Source of the DNA: Cupriavidus gilardii
GTDB lineage: Bacteria > Pseudomonadota > Gammaproteobacteria > Burkholderiales > Burkholderiaceae
Reading direction: 5' to 3'
DNA: 64,000 nucleotides
NCBI RefSeq assembly: GCF_013314895.1
Contig: NZ_JABTYE010000006.1
Coordinates: 186,001-250,000, forward strand
A program made the translations under genes and the position numbers. The notes under the pieces are model-generated. The model was not told the origin of the DNA and ran no database searches. It was given only the letters and a program-made list of their open reading frames with translations. Of the stretch, positions 1 to 7,151 are shown in pieces. Position 1 is the stretch's first letter. Each line of letters opens with the position of its first letter.

Positions 1-478
1 AGAACTCGCGCATCAGCTTCATGCCGTTGCCCTGCACCATCCACGCGTTCTGCTGGCGCGCGGTCAGGCCGAACGGAATCGTGGTGTCGAAGCACAGCGT
101 CGGGTTCTTGCCGAAGTAGTAGTAGCCGGCGGTGTGGCCGATCTGCACGGTGTTGTTCTGCACAGCGTCGAGCACCTGCAGACCCGGCACGATTTCGCCG
201 GCGGCGAACACCTTGATGTTGAACTTGCCGTCGGTCAGTTCCTTGACCCGGTTGGACAGCGTCTCGGCGCCGCCGTAGATGGTGTCGAGCGACTTCGGAA
301 AGCTCGACGCCAGGCGCCATTCGACGGCCGGATTGCTGCCGACCACGGCAGGCGCGGCGGGCGTTCCGGGCGCGCTGGCCGGCGCCGGGGCGGCGGCCTG
401 CTCTTGCTTGCCGCAGGCGGCCAGGGCACCGGTGGCGGCCACGGCCGACGCTTTCAACAGAAAGGAACGACGTTCCAT
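1..478 (-). CDS. TRAP transporter substrate-binding protein (DctP family, TakP-like), partial
   Basis: The C-terminal part lies beyond the window; about 159 residues are visible. The start ATG at 478 opens a signal that combines a twin-arginine motif (ERRSFLLK, residues 2-9) with a lipobox-like LAAC (19-22), so the product is probably exported folded and lipid-anchored or periplasmic. After an Ala/Pro linker the mature part begins WRLASSFPKSLDTIYGGAE and continues with FAAGEIVPGLQ, TAGYYYFGKNP and FGLTARQQNAWM. This pattern is typical of TRAP binding proteins for 2-oxo acids and related monocarboxylates (TakP type). In the family the protein delivers its ligand to a DctQ/DctM membrane pair, whose genes would lie left of position 1. 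The ligand cannot be read from the sequence. Confidence 0.9.
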   Translation of the reverse strand, partial: MERRSFLLKASAVAATGALAACGKQEQAAAPAPASAPGTPAAPAVVGSNPAVEWRLASSFPKSLDTIYGGAETLSNRVKELTDGKFNIKVFAAGEIVPGLQVLDAVQNNTVQIGHTAGYYYFGKNPTLCFDTTIPFGLTARQQNAWMVQGNGMKLMREF

Positions 479-992
479 CGACTACTCTCCTCGTTTTCGA
501 ATTTTGATCCGGCCGAAGGCAGAGCGTGCGTCGACGCCAGCGCTGGCCGGGAAGGCGCGGCAGGCCGTGGTACGGCAGCGCGCAACAACGGGCCTGTTAC
601 CGGCGCACCCGCCGACGTGGCAGTTCGCGCCGATAACAGGCCCGGATTCACCCCTTTGATCGCCCGCTCATACCCGTTCCAGCAGGCTGATCGATTATAG
701 CGGTGCCCAATTCGGCACGGGGCCGCGCCAGGCTCCGGGTTTTCGCTAGGAAAGTGCGGTATGACGCGCCTTGGCGGGGCCATCGTCGTCGACCGCCATC
801 GACCGTTGGTGGCGCAGGCATCCGTCGCCGAACGCACGCTGCCGCCACCTTGCCGTCACCTGCAGTGCACAGGCGATGGATTTTGTAACCGCTCTTGCTG
901 TCCAATCAGCCCGACTGATAAAACCGTCGGTCCGGCACGGCCGAGCCCAGGGGGCTCGCCGTTGCGCACCGTTGCCGTCCTGTTGTCACCGC
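479..992. other. Divergent intergenic region with a long imperfect inverted repeat
   Basis: This 514-bp gap separates the TRAP binding-protein gene (minus) from the porin gene (plus) and should hold both promoters. No convincing gene is seen. Its main structure is a 17-bp inverted repeat: arm 590-606 (GGGCCTGTTACCGGCGC) and arm 627-643 (GCGCCGATAACAGGCCC), with 16 of 17 positions complementary and a 20-nt loop. It sits 112 bp upstream of the TRAP start codon. Confidence 0.6.
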
Positions 993-2729
993 ATGTCGTT
1001 GTCCGCGTCGTCTTCCTCTCGCCGTCGTTTGCCGAACCGGTCCGCCCGTTCGTCCGTACTGCCGCGTCCGCGCTGGCTGTATCTGGCCGCACTGGGGGCA
1101 TGGGGCATCGCCGCCTGCGCGCAGACGCCGGCGGCGCCGGAGCCGATCGCGCCGCCGGTGCTGGCGCCGGCCGCCGAGGTGCCCGCGGTGGTGCAGCTGT
1201 CGACCTGGCCCGCCAATGCACCGTCGAACCGGCCGGCGCCCGCTGTCCCGCCGGCCGACGCCGCGGATCCGCTCGCCGGCCTGCTGCAGCGGGAAGCGCA
1301 AGCCGCCCCGACCACTGCACCGACCACTGCACCGACCACCGCATCGGACGCCGCTGCCACCGAAACGCTGAACCTGCCCCCCGCCGATACCCCGGAACAG
1401 ACTGCGCTGGCCGAACTCGACCCGGGCCTGGTCGGCCCGCCGGAGCCGCTGCCGCCGGCACCGCCGCCGGTGGTGCTGTTCCCGAACCGGCTGGGCGAAT
1501 TCATGCCCGAGTTCGTGCCCGACACGCGGGCCTTGGCGGGCGGCGATGCGGCGACGCCCGGCGATGCCCCGCCGGTGTTCGCCTCCAACCTGCCGAGCAC
1601 CGAGCCGGCCGAGGAGAGCGTCTGGAGCCTGTCCTACAGCGGGCGCGCCGCCTACGAGGACAACTCCCATGCGATGCGCGCCTGCCCGGGCGGCAGCCTG
1701 TCGACCGGCATCGGCCTGGGCGTGGCCTGCCAGAGCAGCGGCGAGGTCAAGCTGCGCGAGCAGCTGTATACGCTCGACGGCGGCGGCGCGATCGAGGTGG
1801 TCGCCCAGGCGCGCGGCACCAACACCACCACCATCGACGGGCGCCCTGCCCCGGTCGACCCGTACCAGCTGATCCCGCAGTTCTATACCGCGGTCAAGGG
1901 CATCGCCGCGCTCGACGGCGCGACCATGTGGGCCGGGCGGCGCGATACGTCGCCGTTCCTGATGTCGTCGGGCCTGCTGCCGCCGACCTCCAGCGCGCTG
2001 CGTTTCGGCGTCGACGACGCCAAGCTCGCCGGCGTCGGCCTGAGCTACCAGTACACCGCGCGCAACGACACCAATGGGCAGCATCTGCCCAGCTATCACT
2101 CGGTGCGCACCGCGCCGATCGGCGTCAACGACAAGGGCACGCTGCAGTTGGGCTTTACGCGTGTCGAGGCGGACGCGCTGGCCGATGCCGCCGGCAACGC
2201 CTGGTGGGCGTCGGCGATGCACGAGCAGAAGGGCGTGCTGGCCGGCACCAACCGCTTCGGCCTGCAATACGGCACCGGCAGCCGCACCGCGATGACCGGC
2301 TACTCCGGCATGGGCGACACGCTGTCGCGCGTGCGGGTGGCCGAATCGATGGAATGGAAGGGCCGCGCGGGCCTGATCGGCTCAGTCGAATCGAGCCTGC
2401 AATACGATCGCTCGGCGCTGGGCACGCTGCAATGGATGACCACGCGGGTACGCCCGGCTTACGCGCCGACCGAGCGCTTTCGGCTGAGTTTCGAGGTCGC
2501 GCACGACCAGATCTCGTCGGGCTTCGGCGTCAGCGGGCAGCGTACCGCCTTGACGGTGGCGCCGACGCTGACGTTCGGCAAGGCCGCCGGCAACGCCAAT
2601 CTGCGCGCCTTCTATACCTACAGCCGCGCCAGCGACGTCGACGGCATCAGCTTCGCGCCGCCGGCCGATGCGTGGGCGTCGCAGGCCACGGGTTCGATCT
2701 TCGGGATCCAGCTCAATCGGCGCTGGTAG
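993..2729 (+). CDS. Carbohydrate porin, LamB (maltoporin) family
   Basis: Predicted outer-membrane sugar porin of 578 residues. The ATG at 993 is chosen because it precedes a basic N-terminus and the hydrophobic segment WLYLAALGAWGIAACA (about 27-42), a signal sequence. A Pro/Ala-rich low-complexity stretch follows (about 43-190), containing a triplicated TTAP unit. The C-terminal 380 residues carry LamB-like strand blocks: a cysteine pair in AMRACPGG...GVACQSSGEVKLREQLY, TMWAGRR, GTLQLGFTRV, VLAGTNRFGLQYGTGS, TTRVRPAYAPTERFRLSFEVAHDQ and LRAFYTYSRASD, ending in an aromatic residue (RRW). The extra N-terminal region makes it longer than typical maltoporins (about 420-450 residues). The last 17 bp overlap the convergent aquaporin gene. 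The sugar is unknown, since no sugar-transport or catabolic genes are adjacent. Confidence 0.82.
   Translation: MSLSASSSSRRRLPNRSARSSVLPRPRWLYLAALGAWGIAACAQTPAAPEPIAPPVLAPAAEVPAVVQLSTWPANAPSNRPAPAVPPADAADPLAGLLQREAQAAPTTAPTTAPTTASDAAATETLNLPPADTPEQTALAELDPGLVGPPEPLPPAPPPVVLFPNRLGEFMPEFVPDTRALAGGDAATPGDAPPVFASNLPSTEPAEESVWSLSYSGRAAYEDNSHAMRACPGGSLSTGIGLGVACQSSGEVKLREQLYTLDGGGAIEVVAQARGTNTTTIDGRPAPVDPYQLIPQFYTAVKGIAALDGATMWAGRRDTSPFLMSSGLLPPTSSALRFGVDDAKLAGVGLSYQYTARNDTNGQHLPSYHSVRTAPIGVNDKGTLQLGFTRVEADALADAAGNAWWASAMHEQKGVLAGTNRFGLQYGTGSRTAMTGYSGMGDTLSRVRVAESMEWKGRAGLIGSVESSLQYDRSALGTLQWMTTRVRPAYAPTERFRLSFEVAHDQISSGFGVSGQRTALTVAPTLTFGKAAGNANLRAFYTYSRASDVDGISFAPPADAWASQATGSIFGIQLNRRW
1309..1344 (+). 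repeat. Tandem 12-bp repeat (3 units) in the porin gene
   Basis: Three consecutive units of CGACCACTGCAC (the last with two changes) encode TTAPTTAPTTA in the Pro/Ala linker of the porin. Confidence 0.9.
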
Positions 2730-3591
2730 GGGCAGCGCTGTTGGTGCGGCCGCTGGTAGTCCCGCCTTCGGCGCTTCCTGCAGCGAGGCCGATACTGGTC
2801 GGCGCCGCGCTCTCGCCCGGTGCCTGCCGCAGCAGCCAATGGAACAGCAGCGTCGCCGTCAGCGCACCGGCGCATTGCGCCAGCATGAAGCCCGGCACAT
2901 CGATCGCGCGGATGCCGGTGAACGTCGCCGTCAGCGCGCACGCCAGAGTCAGCGCCGGATTGGCGAACGAGGTCGAGGCGGTGAACCAGTAGCCCGCGCC
3001 GATATAGCCGGCCACCGCGAACGGCAGCAGCGCGGGCCGGGCGCGCGCGGTGCCCATCGCCACGCCGATCAGGCCGAAGGTCGCCAGGAATTCGCTCCAC
3101 CACAGTGGCGCGCCGGTGCGCACCTGAGCCGACCATGCCAGCAGCGGCTCGCCGAACATCAGATGGACCGCGATCACGCCGGCGACTGCGCCCAGCGCCT
3201 GCGCGGCGACATAGCGCAGCGCCTCGCGTGCCGGCAGCATGCCGCGCAGCCAGGCCGACAGCGTGACCGCCGGATTCAGATGGCCTCCGGAAATGCCGCC
3301 GAAGGTCAGCAGCAGCGCGGCGAGGCCCGCGCCGCTCGCGAGAGAGTTGGCGAGCAGGGCGAGCGCGACATTGCCGGCCGCAAGCCGCTCGGCACGCAGC
3401 CCCGAGCCGATCACCACTGCGATCAGCAGCGCCGTGCCCAGGGCCTCGGCGACCAGCCGGCGCGCCAGCGGGACGGGCGCTTCAGGACCGGCGGCGGCGT
3501 GAGTTCCCACGTGAATTTCGGCGTGATCTTCGGCGCGAATTTCGGCGCGAATTTCGGCGCGAATTTTGGCGTGAGGACGGCGGATGGACAT
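2713..3591 (-). CDS. MIP/aquaporin family channel
   Basis: Integral membrane channel for water or small neutral solutes. Both half-helix signatures are visible: SGGHLNPAVTL in the first half and STSFANPALTLACALT in the second. About six hydrophobic segments start at LVAEALGTALLIAVVIGSG. The first NPA box is normal, but the second is NPAL, so the arginine that follows the second NPA in strict water channels is absent; this suggests a wider or differently selective pore. The ATG at 3591 gives 292 residues. The preceding N-terminal segment is coded by a 12-bp tandem repeat (IRAE units), so the true start may lie inside or after it; a GTG at 3510 is an alternative, and an upstream ATG at 3711 is less likely. 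The 3' end overlaps the porin gene tail to tail. Confidence 0.85.
   Translation of the reverse strand: MSIRRPHAKIRAEIRAEIRAEDHAEIHVGTHAAAGPEAPVPLARRLVAEALGTALLIAVVIGSGLRAERLAAGNVALALLANSLASGAGLAALLLTFGGISGGHLNPAVTLSAWLRGMLPAREALRYVAAQALGAVAGVIAVHLMFGEPLLAWSAQVRTGAPLWWSEFLATFGLIGVAMGTARARPALLPFAVAGYIGAGYWFTASTSFANPALTLACALTATFTGIRAIDVPGFMLAQCAGALTATLLFHWLLRQAPGESAAPTSIGLAAGSAEGGTTSGRTNSAAPTSAD
3511..3570 (-). repeat. Tandem 12-bp repeat (5 units) at the aquaporin 5' end
   Basis: Five 12-bp units related to GCGAATTTCGGC on the plus strand, three of them nearly identical. Depending on the start used, they encode AEIR-type repeats or form part of the leader. Confidence 0.9.
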
Positions 3592-3796
3592 CGAACGGAG
3601 GCGAAGGTGGACACGGATCCGTGCACGGCTTCTTGCTGGTGCTGATGCTGCTGTTGATGCTGCTGCCCGGCGCGGAGCGCGCAGTGTTCCGTCCGCCCCG
3701 CGCGCCGTCAATGCGCGCCGGCGCAGTTGTGTCCTGACTCGCGGTATCGAATGCGCCGCGCGGCAGTACTTGCGCGGCGCGCGTCCGTGCGGCCCG

Positions 3797-4936
3797 CTAG
3801 CCGAAGCGCACGCAATAGACCGGCGGCAGATGCGCCGACACGCAGGTCCAGCGTTCGCCGCCGTTCTCCGACACCCACAGCCCGCCGGTAGTCGAGCCCA
3901 TCGCCAGCCGTTCGCCGCTGTCGTCGACCGCCAGGCCGTGCCGATAGATCAGGTCGTAGGCCGGCGGCGGCGGCAGGCCTTCACTGAAGACCTCGAAGCT
4001 GCGGCCGCCGTCGCGCGTGCGGGACACCACGAGCTTGCCGTCGACCGGCACGCGGCATTCGTCCTTGGTCGCGGGCACGAACCACGCGGTCTCGGGATCG
4101 CGCGGATGCACCGCGACCGCGAAGCCGAACTTCGATGGCTTGCCTTCGATGCGCCGCCAGCTGGCGCCGCCGTCCTCGGAGCGGAAGATGCCGTCGTGAT
4201 GCTGCACCCACAGCGCATCGGGGCGGGCCGGGCATTGCACCATGTAGTGCGGGTCCTGGATATTGGGATCCTCACTGCGCTCGGGCGGCATATAGCCCGC
4301 CTTCATGCCGCGCGTGGTGGCTTCCCAGCTGTCGCCGCCGTTGCGGGTTTGCCAGACGCCGCCGCACGAGATCGCGATCGACACATGGCGGCTGTCGCGC
4401 GGATCGACGCAGATCGAATGGATGCCCGGATAGTCGTAGCCGCCGCCGAACCATTCGGCGCGCTCGGGACGGTCCCACATCGGCCGGTTCAACGCCCAGC
4501 TGGCGCCGCGATCGTCCGAGCGGAACAGGCCGCCGGGGATGGTGCCGGCCCACAACACGCCGGGCTCGTCGGCACCGCCCGCCTCCAGCACCCACAGCTG
4601 CTGCAGCGACCAGGGCACCGGCCTGGGCGCGTCGGGGTCGGCCGGCGCGTTGGCTGCGGCATTGGCCAGCGCCGCGGTCTGCTCTTCCGGCTGCGGCGGA
4701 TAGACCGGCACCGCGCAAGCGGCCCACTCGGACTCGCCGCGCGCGCGGCGCCACAGCTTGACGCCGAAGTGGCCCAGATTCAGGGCGGCATAGAGCGTGC
4801 CATCGCGCGGGTCGGACAACACCATGTTGACGGGCTCGCCGAGAAAATGCGCCTGGGTTTGCTGCCATTGCCCCTGCGGCTGGCGTTCGATCTCGAACAG
4901 GCCCTTGCGTGTGGCCACGAGAAGTCGGTCGTTCAT
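3797..4936 (-). CDS. BNR/WD40-YVTN-type beta-propeller protein
   Basis: Protein of 379 residues with no signal peptide, so probably cytoplasmic. It is built from repeated blades with Asp-box (BNR) signatures such as SDDRGASW, TRNGGDSW, SEDGGASW, TRDGGRSF and SENGGERW, each following a strand ending in LFR, VWQ or IFR. It starts MNDRLLVATRKGLFEIERQ. The fold is that of sialidase or photosystem-II-stability-like propellers, but catalytic arginine and aspartate sets of true sialidases are not evident, so enzymatic activity should not be assumed. The MoaD/ThiS-like gene lies 133 bp upstream on the same strand and the two probably form one transcription unit. The function of this pair is unknown to me. 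Confidence 0.85.
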   Translation of the reverse strand: MNDRLLVATRKGLFEIERQPQGQWQQTQAHFLGEPVNMVLSDPRDGTLYAALNLGHFGVKLWRRARGESEWAACAVPVYPPQPEEQTAALANAAANAPADPDAPRPVPWSLQQLWVLEAGGADEPGVLWAGTIPGGLFRSDDRGASWALNRPMWDRPERAEWFGGGYDYPGIHSICVDPRDSRHVSIAISCGGVWQTRNGGDSWEATTRGMKAGYMPPERSEDPNIQDPHYMVQCPARPDALWVQHHDGIFRSEDGGASWRRIEGKPSKFGFAVAVHPRDPETAWFVPATKDECRVPVDGKLVVSRTRDGGRSFEVFSEGLPPPPAYDLIYRHGLAVDDSGERLAMGSTTGGLWVSENGGERWTCVSAHLPPVYCVRFG

Positions 4937-5069
4937 CGTTCAGGTCTCCTGGTATCGATTGGCCGCCGGTCGCGTGGCCGTCGGCGCGTTGGCTGTCGAA
5001 GCGTGAAACGTCCAAGCGCGACATGCCGATGCATTGACCGCTCCCGGTGTCCCGCTCCCCCGCTGTCTG

Positions 5070-5339
5070 CTATCCGCCGGAAAGCGCCTGCACCACGTAG
5101 ACCTTGCTGTCCTCGCGCAACGCATCGCTGAGCCGTTGCCGGTCGCGGATCATGGTGCCGTCGATAAAGACGGTCACATGCCGGCGCAACTGGTTCTGGT
5201 CATCGAGGATGTAGCCGCGCAGTTCCGGCTGTTCGGCGAACACCGCATCGAGCGCGGCGCGCACGGAGGCCGCGGGCAGGTGGCGGTCAGGGGTGGGGAC
5301 ATGGCGCTGGATCGCCGGCGCAAAGGTGATATGGGCCAT
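5070..5339 (-). CDS. MoaD/ThiS-family ubiquitin-fold protein
   Basis: Small protein of 89 residues ending in Gly-Gly (LSGG), the hallmark of sulfur-carrier and ubiquitin-like proteins that are adenylated or thiocarboxylated at the C-terminus. The N-terminus MAHITFAPAIQRHV, the central LRGYILDDQNQLRRHVTVFIDG and the segment SDALREDSKVYVVQALSGG fit the beta-grasp fold. The ATG at 5339 gives the normal length for the family. No MoaE, MoeB/ThiF or ThiG gene lies nearby, so a role in molybdopterin or thiamine synthesis is not indicated. It is followed on the same strand by the propeller gene, suggesting a shared function. Confidence 0.82.
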   Translation of the reverse strand: MAHITFAPAIQRHVPTPDRHLPAASVRAALDAVFAEQPELRGYILDDQNQLRRHVTVFIDGTMIRDRQRLSDALREDSKVYVVQALSGG

Positions 5340-5753
5340 GGTGCAGCGATGGTAAGAACCGCAAAAAACGGTCACTACAGTGTAGGCGCTCGGCGCTGCG
5401 CGAGAAGGGAGGAATGCGGGGAATGCGGGGGGATTTGCGGGCGGATGAATGTGGACACATCGATGTGGACGCCCCGATGTGGACACCGGCGATGTGGACA
5501 CCGGCGATGTGGACACCGGCGATGTGGACGGGCCCCGTCAGAACCGGCGTCTTTGCCGCTCTCGCGACAAAGACGCCGCCTGGCAGTCCTGTCTTTTTTC
5601 ACGTCGTGTTACCACTGAGACGGCACCGGCGGCAGCCAGGCCCGGCACCGAAGTGCGCATGACTTCCAGCCTTGTCCAATCCCCGCGTCGCATGCGCGCA
5701 CGCAGTCTAGCAAGACTGGATCGAACTGGCGACATGCAAGACGATATCGGAAT
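5340..5753. other. Intergenic region between the MoaD-like gene and dctD
   Basis: This 414-bp region holds the 15-bp tandem array and presumably the promoter of the MoaD-like/propeller unit. The rest shows no gene that I can support. Confidence 0.5.
5447..5530. repeat. Tandem 15-bp minisatellite upstream of the MoaD-like gene
   Basis: About 5.6 copies of a 15-bp unit with consensus GATGTGGACACCGGC; units at 5476-5490, 5491-5505 and 5506-5520 are identical, and outer copies are diverged or one base short. The array starts 108 bp upstream of the MoaD-like start codon. Confidence 0.92.
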
Positions 5754-7151
5754 TCAATCGGTCGCCGCCGCCGAGCGGAATGCCTCGAGATTGACGCCGA
5801 GCCGCTTGATCTTGTCGTACAGCGTTTTCTTCGGCACGCGCAGCAGATCGCTCGCCGCGGCGGTGCGTCCCGACGCCGCGCGCAGCGCCTCCTCGATCAG
5901 ATGCCGTTCGAACACGGCGACCTGCTCGTCCAGCGAACGCGGCTCGCTGGTGCTGCCGCTGCTGGTGCCATTGCCCTGGCCATTGGCTGCCGGCACGCCG
6001 CTGCTGCCGCCGGACAGTCCCAGCACGAAGCGATCGGCAGCATTGCGCAGCTCGCGCACGTTGCCAGGCCACGGATGCATCATCAACTCGCGCATATGCT
6101 GCGGCGAGACCTCGGGCACCGGCCGCTCGTAGCGCAGCGCCGCCTGCAGCAGGAAGTGCGAGAACAGCAGCGGAATGTCCTCGCGCCGTTCGCGCAGCGG
6201 CGGGATGTCGATCACCGCGACATTGAGTCGATAGTACAGATCGGCGCGGAAGCGCTGCTCCGCCGACAGCGCCAGCAGATCGACCTTGGTCGCGGCGATC
6301 ACGCGGCAGTCCATCGGCAGCAGCGTGTTGGACCCCAGCCGCTCGAACTGCCGCTCCTGCAGCGTGCGCAGCAGCTTGATCTGCAGCGACATCGGCATGG
6401 TCTCGATCTCGTCGAGAAACAGCGAGCCGCGCTGCGCGTATTCGATCTTGCCGACCCGCCGCCGCGCCGCGCCGGTGAACGCGCCCGACTCGTGGCCGAA
6501 CACCTCGCTCTCGAACAGCGACTCGGGTACGCCGCCGCAATTGAGCGCGGCGAAGTTGCCCTGCCGGCGCGGCCCGTACTCGTGCAGGCAGCGCGCCACC
6601 AGCTCCTTGCCGGTCCCGGTCTCGCCGAGGATCAGCACATCGGCGTCGGTGCACGCCAGATCGAGAATCAGCTTGCGCAGCCGTTCGACTGCCGCAGAGC
6701 GGCCGATCAACTTGGCCTCGATCGCCTGCGTGTCGGCCAGCTGCCGGCGCAGCGCCTCGACCTCGAGCGTCAGCGCGCGCTTGTCCATCGCCCGTTGCAC
6801 GACCTCGGTCAGCTCGCCCGGCGAATACGGCTTCTCGACGAAATCGTAGGCGCCGCGGCGCATCGCCTGCACCGCCATCGAGATGTCGCCGTGACCGGTG
6901 ACAAGGATCACGGGCAGCGCGGCATCGATTTCCAGCGCCTTGTCGAGCAGCGCCAGCCCGTTGATGCCGGGCAGCCGCACATCGGTGACCAGCACGCCGG
7001 CAAAGCCTGGCGTGAGGCGATGCAGCACTTGTTCGGCCGAGCCGAACGCTTCCACCGACAGGCCGGCGATCTGCAGCGACTGGGTGCTGCCCAGCCGCAC
7101 CGCGGCATCGTCTTCGACGTAGAGGACCGACAGATCAGTTCGCATCGGCAT
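5754..7151 (-). CDS. dctD: Sigma-54-dependent response regulator DctD
   Basis: Transcription activator of 465 residues for the C4-dicarboxylate response. An N-terminal receiver domain ([11 protein letters not shown], phospho-acceptor in VTDVRLPG, K in EKPYSPGE) is followed by a full AAA+ domain with Walker A GETGTGKE, the sigma-54 contact loop GAFTGA and arginine-finger region [11 protein letters not shown]. The C-terminus is a Fis-type helix-turn-helix ([25 protein letters not shown]). AGGAG lies 4 nt before the ATG at 7151 and 10 nt before a second in-frame ATG at 7145, so either may be used. It overlaps the end of dctB, so the two are co-translated. Known DctD proteins activate dicarboxylate transporter genes; here the target is not adjacent. 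Confidence 0.92.
   Translation of the reverse strand: MPMRTDLSVLYVEDDAAVRLGSTQSLQIAGLSVEAFGSAEQVLHRLTPGFAGVLVTDVRLPGINGLALLDKALEIDAALPVILVTGHGDISMAVQAMRRGAYDFVEKPYSPGELTEVVQRAMDKRALTLEVEALRRQLADTQAIEAKLIGRSAAVERLRKLILDLACTDADVLILGETGTGKELVARCLHEYGPRRQGNFAALNCGGVPESLFESEVFGHESGAFTGAARRRVGKIEYAQRGSLFLDEIETMPMSLQIKLLRTLQERQFERLGSNTLLPMDCRVIAATKVDLLALSAEQRFRADLYYRLNVAVIDIPPLRERREDIPLLFSHFLLQAALRYERPVPEVSPQHMRELMMHPWPGNVRELRNAADRFVLGLSGGSSGVPAANGQGNGTSSGSTSEPRSLDEQVAVFERHLIEEALRAASGRTAAASDLLRVPKKTLYDKIKRLGVNLEAFRSAAATD

Noticed and set aside
5447-5530. The 15-bp tandem array as a CRISPR array
   Set aside because: The units are contiguous without unique spacers and there are no cas genes.
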